Assembly: GCA_947623765.1 (NCBI GenBank)
Contig: CANQIG010000011.1
Coordinates: forward strand, 1 to 18,733
DNA: 18,733 nt
Origin: an uncultured Clostridia bacterium
Lineage (GTDB): Bacteria; Bacillota; Clostridia; Oscillospirales; Acutalibacteraceae
Direction: 5' to 3'
Shown here: piece after piece, positions 12,722 through 18,733 of the stretch
Numbering within the stretch: position 1 is the first letter of the stretch
Layout of the letters: the number at the start of each line of letters is the position of its first letter
Program-made: the position numbers and the translations under genes
The notes under the pieces: model-generated
Seen by the model: only the letters and a program-made list of their open reading frames with translations
What the model was told of the DNA's origin: nothing
Database searches by the model: none

Positions 12722-13771
12722 TTATTTTACGGAGAACCGGTACTCTGTCCGGCTCTCGAACGGTTTGTCCGGCTCCACATACCGGAACGGGAATTCCGGC
12801 CGGTTCGGGGAATCGGGGTAGAACTGCGTCTCGAGGCAAAACGCCCTGTGCGGCTGCATCGGGCTGCCGTCCCGGTTCTTCGAGCCCTCCACCACGCTGT
12901 TCATCGTGAACAGCTGCAGGCCGGGCTGATCGGTCAGGACCGTCATCGCGCGGCCGCTCTCCGGGTCCCAGGCCGAGGCAACCTCGCGGAAGCCCTCGCC
13001 CTCCAGACAGAAATTGTGGTCATAGCCGCCGCATTTCACCATCAGCGGGTCGCTGTCGCCGATGTCCTGCCCGATGGGCTTCGGCGCGCGGAAATCCAGC
13101 GCCGTCCCCGCCAGGGGCAGCAGCTTCCCGGTAGGGATCAGATCGTCCCGCACCTCGGTCACCTGCGCCGCGCGGATCGAGAGCACCGTGTCCAAGATCG
13201 GCTTTGAACAATCGCCGGAGAGATTGAAGAACGCGTGGTTCGTCGGATTGAAGACCGTCTTTCTGTCCGTCTCCCCACGATACTCGAGGACGAGCGCGTT
13301 GTCCCTCGTCAGCGTATACCGCACCTCGACGCTGAGCGCGCCGGGGTAGCTCTCCTCGCAGTCCGGGCTGAGATACCCGAACGTCACGGAGGGGTCTTCC
13401 CCCTCCCCGACGGCCCGGACCTCGAACACCGTCTGGTGGAACCCGCCGCGGCCGCCGTGCAGGCTGTTGCGGCCGTCGTTCTGGTCGAGCACGCAGATCA
13501 CGCCGTCGATGCGCATCTTCGCGCCGCCGATCCGGTTCGCATACCGCCCGATGCACGCGCCGTGGAAATCCGCGCCGAAATACTCGGGGAGCGTTTCGTG
13601 CCCGAGAACGACGTCCCCGAGGATGCCGTTCCGGTCGGGCATCCGCAGGCGGAGGATCCGGCAGCCGTAGGGCGTCACGGTCAGTGACGCCCCCGCCGCA
13701 TTTTCCAGTGTGTAAGATTTTACCGCTGCCCCATTCGGGAGCGTTCCGAAAATCGCTTCAGAGATGGGCAT
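12722..13771 (-). CDS. galM: Aldose 1-epimerase (mutarotase)
   Basis: 349 residues, the usual length. Interconverts the alpha and beta anomers of glucose, galactose and similar sugars in the cytoplasm. Family landmarks: GRYANRIGGAK (75-85), NSLHGG (102-107), NPTNHAFFNLSG (175-186) with catalytic acid His179, GYDHNFCL, and CLETQFYPDSPN (312-323) with catalytic base Glu314. The ATG at 13771 follows GGAGG eight bases upstream; that site overlaps the last codons of the glucokinase gene, whose stop is only 3 bases before this start. The pair would deliver the beta/alpha form of glucose for phosphorylation. Confidence 0.93.
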   Translation of the reverse strand: MPISEAIFGTLPNGAAVKSYTLENAAGASLTVTPYGCRILRLRMPDRNGILGDVVLGHETLPEYFGADFHGACIGRYANRIGGAKMRIDGVICVLDQNDGRNSLHGGRGGFHQTVFEVRAVGEGEDPSVTFGYLSPDCEESYPGALSVEVRYTLTRDNALVLEYRGETDRKTVFNPTNHAFFNLSGDCSKPILDTVLSIRAAQVTEVRDDLIPTGKLLPLAGTALDFRAPKPIGQDIGDSDPLMVKCGGYDHNFCLEGEGFREVASAWDPESGRAMTVLTDQPGLQLFTMNSVVEGSKNRDGSPMQPHRAFCLETQFYPDSPNRPEFPFRYVEPDKPFESRTEYRFSVK

Positions 13772-13774
13772 CGA

Positions 13775-14743
13775 TCAGGCCTCCAGCTCCTGCTTGCCCA
13801 GCATCGCCGCGCCAATGATGCCGGCGTCGTTGCCGAGCTGCGCGCGCACGATGGTGACCTTCTTCGAGGAGTACATCGCGTACTGCTGCTCGTAGACATA
13901 CTCGCGCACCGGCCCGAGGAGCGTCTCGCCCTCGTTGCAGATGCCGCCGCCGATGCAGAGGATGTCCGGCTGGAAGATGTTGACCATGTCGATCAGGCCG
14001 ATCGAGAGGTACTTGATGTACTCGTCGACGATCTCCTTGCCGATCGGATCGCCGGCGCGCATTGCGTCGAACGCCGTGCGGCCGTTGACCTTTGAGATGT
14101 CGCCCTCCACGATCGTCCAGAGCGGGGAGTTCTTCGGCGCGTTCTGCATATACTCCTTCGTCGTGTTGATGAGACCCGTCGCGGAAGCATACGTCTCCCA
14201 GCAGCCCTTTCTGCCGCAGGTGCAGGGACGGCCATCCACGACGATGACCGTGTGGCCGAGCTCGCCGCCCGCGAAATTGCTGCCGGAATAGACCTTGTGG
14301 TGGATGATCACGCCGCCGCCGACGCCGGTGCCGAGCGTGATCGCGAGGCCGTTGTCCACGCCGCGCAGCGCGCCGGCCTGAAACTCGCCGTACGCCGCCG
14401 CGTTCGCGTCATTCTCCAGAATGACGTTCTTGCCGCCGAGGCGCTCGGTCATCTTGTCGCGGAGCGCGAAATTCTTGAAATACAGGTTGTTTGCAAACTC
14501 AATGATGCCCGTCTGCCGGTTGACCGTGCCGGGGCAGCCGATGCCGACCCAAGGGACGTCGTCCAGCGTGATGCCCGCCTTCGCGAGCGCGTCCTTGCAG
14601 ACTTCGAGGATCGCGTCGCAGAATGCGTCCTCTGAACAGGGAACCGGCGTCGGATGGGACGCCTTGGCGACGATGGCGTTTTCTTCGTTCACAACGCCAA
14701 CGGCAATGTTGGTGCCGCCTACATCTACACCCAGATAATACAT
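13775..14743 (-). CDS. ROK-family glucokinase
   Basis: 322 residues. Phosphorylates glucose to glucose-6-phosphate with ATP. The N-terminal phosphate-binding motif is GVDVGGTNIAVG (5-16); ENDANAAAYGE contains catalytic Asp112; LGTGVGGG is the second nucleotide loop; the ROK zinc site is His164 with Cys174, Cys176 and Cys181 in CTCGRKGCWE. There is no N-terminal helix-turn-helix, so it is an enzyme and not a ROK repressor. The ATG at 14743 has AGGGG upstream and gives the standard beginning MYYLGVDVGG; an open frame extending further upstream runs over the promoter and was rejected. It leads the operon with galM. Confidence 0.92.
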   Translation of the reverse strand: MYYLGVDVGGTNIAVGVVNEENAIVAKASHPTPVPCSEDAFCDAILEVCKDALAKAGITLDDVPWVGIGCPGTVNRQTGIIEFANNLYFKNFALRDKMTERLGGKNVILENDANAAAYGEFQAGALRGVDNGLAITLGTGVGGGVIIHHKVYSGSNFAGGELGHTVIVVDGRPCTCGRKGCWETYASATGLINTTKEYMQNAPKNSPLWTIVEGDISKVNGRTAFDAMRAGDPIGKEIVDEYIKYLSIGLIDMVNIFQPDILCIGGGICNEGETLLGPVREYVYEQQYAMYSSKKVTIVRAQLGNDAGIIGAAMLGKQELEA

Positions 14744-14770
14744 AATACAAGCCCCTTTACCTGAAAGTTT

Positions 14771-14785
14771 CCGGACAACATCCGG
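14771..14785 (-). promoter_or_regulatory. Inverted repeat in the glucokinase leader
   Basis: CCGGA (14771-14775) and TCCGG (14781-14785) around a 5-base centre, just downstream of the predicted start of transcription. It could be an operator or a small leader hairpin; nothing else supports either. Confidence 0.35.
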
Positions 14786-14795
14786 TTTCCCTTTA

Positions 14796-14825
14796 AGTAT
14801 ACAATATTTGAGGGCGGTTTGTAAA
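14796..14825 (-). promoter_or_regulatory. Promoter of the glucokinase-galM operon
   Basis: -35 TTTACA (14825-14820), 18-base spacer, -10 TATACT (14801-14796). The leader is about 45 bases. Confidence 0.7.
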
Positions 14826-14863
14826 TGGATTTGTGAAAATTTTTTGGTTTTTTGTGCGGAAAC

Positions 14864-14892
14864 TTGATTTTTCGCGCTGTCCGTGCTATAAT
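14864..14892 (+). promoter_or_regulatory. Promoter of the tRNA-Leu transcription unit
   Basis: -35 TTGATT (14864-14869), 17-base spacer, -10 TATAAT (14887-14892), divergent from the glucokinase promoter. The next + strand gene is tRNA-Leu, about 270 bases from the predicted start, and no better promoter is seen nearer to it. Confidence 0.65.
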
Positions 14893-14968
14893 TGCTCTGG
14901 CAATTTAGGGACAACGCGCAGCAGCCTTCCCTTTTTCCTCCTTTGATAAGGACCGTATTTCATTTTGG

Positions 14969-15048
14969 CCCCCGGCGCGGGACACAGCCCGCAAACACAA
15001 AACGCGTGACAGCGCGAAGAAAAAGTCTTTTCACTTTCCACTTTTAAG
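14969..15048. repeat. 100-base-spaced direct repeat, first copy
   Basis: Begins CCCCCGGCGCGGGAC, continues with GCAAACAC and GCGAAG, and reaches AAAAGTCTTTTC and a C/T-rich end. About 60 of 80 positions match the second copy, with CCCGGCGCGG and AAAAGTCTTT fully identical and at exactly 100 bases distance. Confidence 0.75.
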
Positions 15049-15068
15049 AAAAACCGTTTTTATCGAAT

Positions 15069-15148
15069 CCCCCGGCGCGGGACGCAACCCGCAAACACCC
15101 CTCGAGCTGCGGCACGAAGTAAAAGTCTTTTCGCTTCCTTTTCTTCAG
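15069..15148. repeat. 100-base-spaced direct repeat, second copy
   Basis: Matches 14969-15048 without gaps. Its right end forms a perfect 10-bp hairpin, CTTCCTTTTC with GAAAAGGAAG (15135-15158), which the first copy has lost. It ends 10-20 bases before the mature tRNA. Confidence 0.75.
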
Positions 15149-15167
15149 AAAAGGAAGAAAAAAATAA

Positions 15168-15254
15168 GCCGGCGTGGCGAAATCGGCAGACGCAAGGGAC
15201 TTAAAATCCCTCGGTGGCAACATCGTACCGGTTCAAGTCCGGTCGCCGGCACCA
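15168..15254 (+). tRNA. tRNA-Leu (anticodon UAA)
   Basis: 87 bases with the CCA end encoded (15252-15254). The 7-bp acceptor stem pairs GCCGGCG with CGCCGGC. The anticodon stem AGGGA/TCCCT closes a loop CTTAAAA whose anticodon is TAA at 15202-15204. A long variable arm (class II) and a TpsiC arm with GGTTCAAGTCC are present. All elements are regular. It is followed at once by a terminator, so this is a single-tRNA unit. Confidence 0.97.
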
Positions 15255-15259
15255 TTGTT

Positions 15260-15293
15260 GCGGCGAGTCCTTACGGCTCGCCGCATTTCCTTG
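15260..15293 (+). terminator. Terminator of tRNA-Leu
   Basis: Perfect 8-bp stem GCGGCGAG (15260-15267) with CTCGCCGC (15277-15284), followed by ATTTCCTT, six bases after the CCA end. Confidence 0.8.
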
Positions 15294-15690
15294 TCAGAAA
15301 CGCGGCTTCATCGTTCGCACCGCGAAAAGCCGCGAAACAGATTATTCTCCTCACCTCACAATGCCGCAGACTTTGCAGAGCCTCCGCGTTTCCGATCAAA
15401 ATATCCACCCAAGCGGGCGAAAGTTCCTCCCCGCAGTTTGCTTCCGTCAATGAAGTTCCATGCAGATCCGAATCCAAACCCGCAACCGCAAAAAATATCT
15501 TTTTTCTCCATCGACATGAAGCCCTCCCGCAGTTGAAGCGGGAGGGCTTTGGTGCTCCAAAAAGGAAATGATACCCTCGTCCATCGCGCGAAGCACAGAG
15601 TTTGGGGCGGAGCCCCATGACGAACAACGGGCCCCGCGAAACCCTTGCATTCGCGGTATGGGCAACCAGTCCAAATCCGGTCAGCAGCAC
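15294..15690. other. Gene-poor stretch with strong hairpins
   Basis: No convincing gene is seen. Three inverted repeats stand out: a two-part hairpin at 15301-15334 (CGCGGCTT/AAGCCGCG outer, TTCGC/GCGAA inner); a perfect 12-bp stem at 15519-15549 with a 7-base loop; and GGGGC/GCCCC around 15603-15615. A minus-strand frame across 15356-15524 includes MSMEKKDIFCGCGFG with a GGGAGGG site buried in the 12-bp hairpin, but it has no other support. The stretch may hold a decayed gene, an untranslated RNA, or repeat debris. Confidence 0.5.
15519..15549. terminator. Perfect 12-bp hairpin of uncertain role
   Basis: AAGCCCTCCCGC (15519-15530) and GCGGGAGGGCTT (15538-15549) around AGTTGAA. T-runs on either side are short (TTT on +), so it may be a terminator in either direction or a different structured element. 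Confidence 0.5.
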
Positions 15691-15732
15691 AAAAAAGGAG
15701 CAAAGCGCAAACCAACCGCCTTGCTCCCTTTT
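15691..15732 (-). terminator. Terminator of the DUF5685/J-domain operon
   Basis: GGAGCAAAGCG (15697-15707) pairs with CGCCTTGCTCC (15718-15727, one bulge/mismatch), flanked by A6 and T6 so that it can terminate in both directions. It lies directly after the membrane-protein stop codon. Confidence 0.85.
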
Positions 15733-16269
15733 TTATTTCATGTATTTTCGCACAAACGGATGGATCCGCCGGACATAGAAAAGGATCAGCCCGTTCATAC
15801 AGAAATCATACAGTACAAAGACGACGTTCGCAAGGACCAGCAGAAGCACCGCGACGAGCGCACCGCCCGGGATCTGGTCCGACCACGGGATCCCCAAAAG
15901 GTAAACGCAGAGCAGCGTCTCCGCGACGGCAGCCGCGTTGAAGATCACGAGCTTCACCGCGTACCGCAGCACTTTGTTTTGGAGCCGCTGGAGCACGGCG
16001 TACAACGCCGGGTAATACCCGAAGAACAGCAGATAGATCAGCGCCGCCTCGCGGTCCGGCACCAGCAGAACGGAGAGCACGCTCACCGCCCCGTACACTG
16101 CGAACCCGTGCGCAACGTCGATCTCCGCGACGACGCCGATCACAAAGCAGCCCGCCAGCGCGGGAAGCGCGATCGTCGCGGCGGGAACGACTCCCGTCAG
16201 GAAAAGGACCGCCGTGGAAAGCGCCGCGATCACGCCGCAAAACGCAAGCCGCGTGGATTTATTTTTCAT
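15733..16269 (-). CDS. Polytopic membrane protein of unknown function
   Basis: 178 residues, about 60% hydrophobic, with five or six transmembrane segments (roughly 8-28, 30-50, 55-70, 75-95, 104-128 and 134-165). Basic residues cluster at the N-terminus (KNKSTR) and at the C-terminus (RRIHPFVRKYMK), placing both ends inside. It faintly resembles the small membrane components (S subunits) of ECF importers in length and helix number, but no ligand motif or ECF genes are present, so no function is assigned. The ATG at 16269 has GAGGGGG overlapping the stop of the J-domain gene, which lies 12 bases upstream; the gene is the last of that operon. Confidence 0.75.
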   Translation of the reverse strand: MKNKSTRLAFCGVIAALSTAVLFLTGVVPAATIALPALAGCFVIGVVAEIDVAHGFAVYGAVSVLSVLLVPDREAALIYLLFFGYYPALYAVLQRLQNKVLRYAVKLVIFNAAAVAETLLCVYLLGIPWSDQIPGGALVAVLLLVLANVVFVLYDFCMNGLILFYVRRIHPFVRKYMK

Positions 16270-16281
16270 GTTCGCGCCCCC

Positions 16282-16914
16282 TCAGCAGCAGGGGATGAGA
16301 TCTCCGCCCATGCACTCGCAGCAGCAATCGGCGCAGATCATGCCCTGGCAGAGATCGCAGGTGTTGCAGCCGCCGGTATTCATAGAGCCCATGTTCGGAT
16401 TGTACCCGCCGTACATCCCGCTGCGCTGGTTCATCGCCTGGTTCAGCGCAGCCTGGTATTCCCCGTTCCCCGGGTCCATCTGGCACGCGCGCGTGAAGTG
16501 GTCCTTCGCCTCTTCCAGCCAGCCCCGGCGGTAGAGCACGGAACCCTTGAGGAAATACCACTCCGCGTTCCGGTTCTCCACCGGCACGCCGTTGAGGATC
16601 TGCTCGGCGTCGGCGATGCGCCCCGAAGCGATGTAGCTGCGCACGTCGCTGAAGCTCGAGCCGCCGCCCGAACCGGAAGCGCCGGAATAGCCCGCATAGG
16701 TGTACCCGCCCGCGTTCTGGCGGCCGCGCCGCTGCGCGACGATGGTATCGTACGCCTCGTTGATCTCCTTCATTTTTTCGTCGGCGAGGTCTTTGAGCGG
16801 GCTGTCTGCGTACTGGTCGGGATGATACTTCTTCGCCAGCGCGCGGTACGCGTCCTTGACTTCCTCGTCGGAGGCCGTGCTGGAAACGCCCAGCACCTTA
16901 TACGGATCTGCCAT
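16282..16914 (-). CDS. J-domain protein with TPR-like middle and Cys-rich tail
   Basis: 210 residues. Residues 1-62 form a J domain with the essential HPD at 31-33 (KKYHPDQY), which would stimulate a DnaK-type Hsp70. A Gly/Ser/Tyr-rich linker follows (66-88), then a helical repeat region (about 90-165; DAEQILNGVP, WYFLKGSVLYRRGWLEEA) like one or two TPRs. The last 30 residues hold ten Cys, including DCCCEC and a terminal CC, suggesting metal binding or membrane attachment through modified cysteines. It is not the housekeeping DnaJ, as the zinc-finger CxxCxGxG repeats are missing. The ATG at 16914 follows AAAGGAG and overlaps the end of the DUF5685 gene by 17 bases. Confidence 0.88.
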   Translation of the reverse strand: MADPYKVLGVSSTASDEEVKDAYRALAKKYHPDQYADSPLKDLADEKMKEINEAYDTIVAQRRGRQNAGGYTYAGYSGASGSGGGSSFSDVRSYIASGRIADAEQILNGVPVENRNAEWYFLKGSVLYRRGWLEEAKDHFTRACQMDPGNGEYQAALNQAMNQRSGMYGGYNPNMGSMNTGGCNTCDLCQGMICADCCCECMGGDLIPCC

Positions 16915-17824
16915 TCCTTTTCTCCTTTACGTGCAAAAACAGGATCTCCCTCTGGATCTCCGGGAGCCCCAGCTTTAAGATGTTCTCGAGGATCCCGGTG
17001 AACTGCCCGCCGGGAAGCAGCGACACGGCGGACCCCATCCGCGCGAGCGTGCCGTTCAGCACCGCATTGCACTCCGCCTCCGCCGCCTTGCGGACGTCCT
17101 CCGGCAGCGCCTGTCCCCGGTATTTCGCGAGACCGAGCCTTTCTGCAAACGGATTGAACCGCCCCTGCTCCACATCCTTCGCGAGGTCGTCGGATGCATC
17201 CATCAGGTAGACCCACCGCCCGAGAAAATACCCGAGCTGGCCGAGCACGCGCCGCTCTCCGCCGTCGGTCGAAAGGTCGGTGAAAAGCGTTTCCAAAAGC
17301 TCCGCCGTCGGTGCGGCGCACCGGTCCACAGAGACAGTCTCCGCCGTTTCCGCCGCGCGCTGGTCCTCCGTCATCTTCCGGACGGCTTCGGCCATCTCGG
17401 GGAAATCCCGGCTGGCCTTCTTCATCGCGCCCTTCGTCAGGCCATGCAGAAACCGCGCGTCGATCCGTTTCAGGAGGCCCTCGTCCTCCATGTTGTCCCG
17501 GAGCTTATAGACCGTCATGATGACGCAGAGCGCGGCCGCCTTCCGATAACATTCGGCGGCGCTCCCGTCCCCTTCGGCAGGACAGAGATAGGTACATTTT
17601 TTTAAGGGGTTACAGGTGCAGCATTTCTTCTCTGCACACAGCCGCGCGGAACGGATCTGCATCGCGAGGATCGCGTAGAACGTGCAGTCATAGCTCAGTG
17701 CGAACCGCGAAAACCTACCGTAATGCTTCCCAAGTGCATCACAAAGCCCGCAATATACAGCCTTGTACGCCTCGTACTCCTTGACGAGCATTTCGCCCCG
17801 AAACGGGCGGACATAGCCAAACAT
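16898..17824 (-). CDS. DUF5685-family protein
   Basis: 308 residues. The N-terminus MFGYVRPFRGEM ... EYEAYKAVYCGLC (CxxC at 25-28) is recognised as the DUF5685 family, whose function is unknown. A second cysteine group (68, 69, 71, 77 and 81; KKCCTC and KKCTYLC) suggests a bound metal or cluster. The rest is mostly helical, with GRWVYLMDASDDLAKD (about 204-219), whose Asp-rich helix recalls helical enzymes with a metal site, and a Leu-rich C-terminus. No signal peptide. The ATG at 17824 has GGAAGGGG about 11 bases upstream. It leads an operon with the J-domain protein and the membrane protein, and overlap suggests that the first two act together. Confidence 0.82.
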   Translation of the reverse strand: MFGYVRPFRGEMLVKEYEAYKAVYCGLCDALGKHYGRFSRFALSYDCTFYAILAMQIRSARLCAEKKCCTCNPLKKCTYLCPAEGDGSAAECYRKAAALCVIMTVYKLRDNMEDEGLLKRIDARFLHGLTKGAMKKASRDFPEMAEAVRKMTEDQRAAETAETVSVDRCAAPTAELLETLFTDLSTDGGERRVLGQLGYFLGRWVYLMDASDDLAKDVEQGRFNPFAERLGLAKYRGQALPEDVRKAAEAECNAVLNGTLARMGSAVSLLPGGQFTGILENILKLGLPEIQREILFLHVKEKRNGRSV

Positions 17825-17851
17825 CGCACGAAACGCCCCTTCCTACCGTTT

Positions 17852-17857
17852 ATTATA
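17852..17857 (-). promoter_or_regulatory. Probable -10 of the DUF5685 operon
   Basis: TATAAT on the minus strand, 28 bases before the start codon. No acceptable -35 at 16-18 bases was found, so the promoter may need an activator or the start may be elsewhere. Confidence 0.45.
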
Positions 17858-17934
17858 CTCGATTTGCCCCCGCAGGTCTTGAACAATATGTAAAAGTTGC
17901 GCCTTTTTTCTGCGGCGATCCGCACAAAACCAAA

Positions 17935-18167
17935 ACCACCGTCGAAGCCGTTGGCTGCGTGTAAGCCCTGAAACGGCCCGTCGCCGGCACGCATCTAAAT
18001 ATGCATGGAATGGTTTACTGCTTGCACCGCTCGCCCGCCGTCCTGAAAAGGCAATTTCCTTTCCGTTGTGGGTTTTTCGTAATGGCGCACCGCGCAACCT
18101 TGCTTTCTCGCTTTGCTCGAGGCTTGCACCTAAAGCTTTTTCTATACGCAGCCGCATAGCCGGTGGT
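17935..18167. repeat. Dispersed repeat family, copy C, with inverted ends
   Basis: The left end ACCACCG...GGCTGCGT (GGCTGCGT at 17953-17960) is mirrored at the right by ACGCAGCC (18146-18153)...CGGTGGT (18161-18167). The interior is about 185 bases and carries GGCAATTTCC, GGGTTTTTCGTAATGGC and CTCGCTTTGCTCG blocks shared with the other copies. It lies between the DUF5685 promoter and uvrA. Confidence 0.85.
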
Positions 18168-18196
18168 TGCTTTGCCCGCTAAAGCCGACAGTCAGG

Positions 18197-18430
18197 ACCA
18201 CCGGGGAAGCCGTTGGCTGCGTGTAAGCCCTGAAACGGCCCGTCGCCGGCACGCATCTAAATATGCATGGAATAGTTTACTGCTTGCACCGCTCGCCCGC
18301 CGTCCTGAAAAGGCAATTTCCTTTCCTGTTGTAGGTTTTTCAGAATGGCGCACCACGCAAGTTCCTTTTCTCGCTTCTCTCGATGCTTGCAGCTAAAGCT
18401 TTTCTGTACGCAGCCGCATAGCCACTGGAT
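18197..18430. repeat. Dispersed repeat family, copy D
   Basis: Tandem duplicate of copy C at a distance of 262 bases. The first 130 bases differ at about three positions; the second half is more diverged. GGCTGCGT (18215-18222) and ACGCAGCC (18408-18415) are intact, but the outermost right end has changed to CACTGG. The duplication includes the following CCCGCTAAA-CCGACA flank. Confidence 0.85.
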
Positions 18431-18455
18431 ATTTTCCCGCTAAAACCGACAAATC

Positions 18456-18492
18456 AAAAAGCGGCGCGTTTCCCTTGTCGGGGACGCGCCGC
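18456..18492 (-). terminator. Terminator of uvrA
   Basis: GCGGCGCGT (18461-18469) pairs perfectly with ACGCGCCGC (18484-18492); the minus strand continues with TTTTTGATTTG. It follows the uvrA stop by six bases. Confidence 0.9.
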
Positions 18493-18498
18493 CTTCGA

Positions 18499-18733
18499 TC
18501 ATGCTTTTTTCCGTTTCGATTTTGCGGACTTTGCCGCTCCGCTCCCCGCAGCCCGCGCCGCGTCGCGTTCGAGGATCGTCTTGAGAAACGCCCCCGTGTA
18601 CGAGGTTGGATGCTGCGCGAGCTCCTCCGGGGTGCCCGTCGCGACGACCTCGCCGCCCTTGTCGCCGCCCTCCGGGCCGAGGTCGATGATATAATCCGCC
18701 GTCTTGATGAGGTCGAGGTTGTGCTCGATGACG
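18499..18733 (-). CDS. uvrA: Excinuclease ABC subunit A (UvrA), C-terminal end, cut by window edge
   Basis: The last 77 residues are present. VIEHNLDLIKTADYIIDLGP followed by EGGDKGGEVVATGTPEEL is the conserved end of the second ATPase domain of UvrA, the damage-recognition ATPase of nucleotide-excision repair. VIEHN is the H-loop region with its His. After the conserved SYTGAFLKTIL the chain ends in an Ala/Lys/Ser-rich basic tail (AAKSAKSKRKKA). The rest, about 860 residues, lies beyond the window. Confidence 0.95.
   Translation of the reverse strand, partial: VIEHNLDLIKTADYIIDLGPEGGDKGGEVVATGTPEELAQHPTSYTGAFLKTILERDAARAAGSGAAKSAKSKRKKA

Noticed and set aside
13775..14914. ROK repressor with an N-terminal extension
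   Set aside because: The upstream codons cross the promoter and Shine-Dalgarno and hold no helix-turn-helix; the protein beginning at 14743 is a complete ROK kinase.
15271..15690. Minus-strand open frames of 119-139 codons in the gap after tRNA-Leu
   Set aside because: They run through the tRNA terminator or several hairpins, overlap in different frames, and show no family resemblance. Only a short internal frame is mentioned as a possible curiosity.
15568..17001. 477-codon + strand open frame
   Set aside because: It is antisense to the membrane protein and J-domain genes, and its start region overlaps the hairpin-rich gap; composition is typical of a GC-rich shadow.
17843..18157. 104-codon minus-strand frame through repeat copy C as a gene
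   Set aside because: It lies within a repeat that is also intergenic elsewhere and has no clear ribosome site. The conserved frame is reported as a finding, not as a gene.

Overview
The window reads as chromosome of a high-GC, Gram-positive Clostridia, most likely an Oscillospiraceae/Ruminococcaceae-type gut anaerobe. Evidence: purine-rich Shine-Dalgarno sites before nearly every gene, sigma-A type promoters, occasional TTG/GTG starts, an ftsE-ftsX-M23 hydrolase operon, a DUF5685 plus J-domain pair, and asparagine synthetase of the AsnA type. No phage integrase, transposase, CRISPR array or plasmid function is visible. Most genes lie on the minus strand; the exceptions are a zinc-ribbon miniprotein, a class-I amidotransferase-like hydrolase and a tRNA-Leu.

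Layout. 1-471: N-terminal half of asnA (cut by the window edge) with its promoter. 680-2705: two-gene unit of a collagen-like repeat protein followed by a GT2 glycosyltransferase with a TPR-like tail, which recalls surface or exosporium collagen-like glycoproteins and their dedicated transferase. 2864-3052: zinc-ribbon miniprotein with its own promoter and a bidirectional terminator. 3150-3833: alpha/beta-hydrolase esterase. 3915-6912: ftsE-ftsX-M23 peptidase operon, the ABC-type switch that activates a septal/lateral murein hydrolase; this FtsE carries an unusual acidic tail. 7169-8254: PucR/CdaR-type regulator. 8530-9483: membrane-anchored VanY-type D,D-carboxypeptidase, divergent from a C26 glutamine-amidotransferase-like hydrolase (9639-10280) through face-to-face overlapping promoters.

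10305-10680 holds two copies of a dispersed repeat whose other two copies lie at 17935-18430. 10739-12109: lipoprotein solute-binding protein without a transporter beside it. 12245-14743: Nudix hydrolase, aldose 1-epimerase and ROK glucokinase; the last two form a sugar-entry operon. 14864-15293: a + strand transcription unit ending in tRNA-Leu(UAA), with a long leader built from an exactly 100-base-spaced direct repeat. 15255-15690 has no convincing gene but several strong hairpins. 15733-17824: operon of DUF5685 protein, J-domain/Cys-rich protein and a polytopic membrane protein. 18499 to the end: C-terminus of uvrA.

The most unusual material is (i) the four-copy repeat family with inverted ends and a conserved minus-strand reading frame, (ii) the collagen-like/glycosyltransferase pair with a phage head-fibre-like C-terminus, (iii) the duplicated leader before tRNA-Leu, and (iv) the DUF5685/J-domain/membrane operon of unknown purpose. 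All family names are from recognition by eye; no searches were run.
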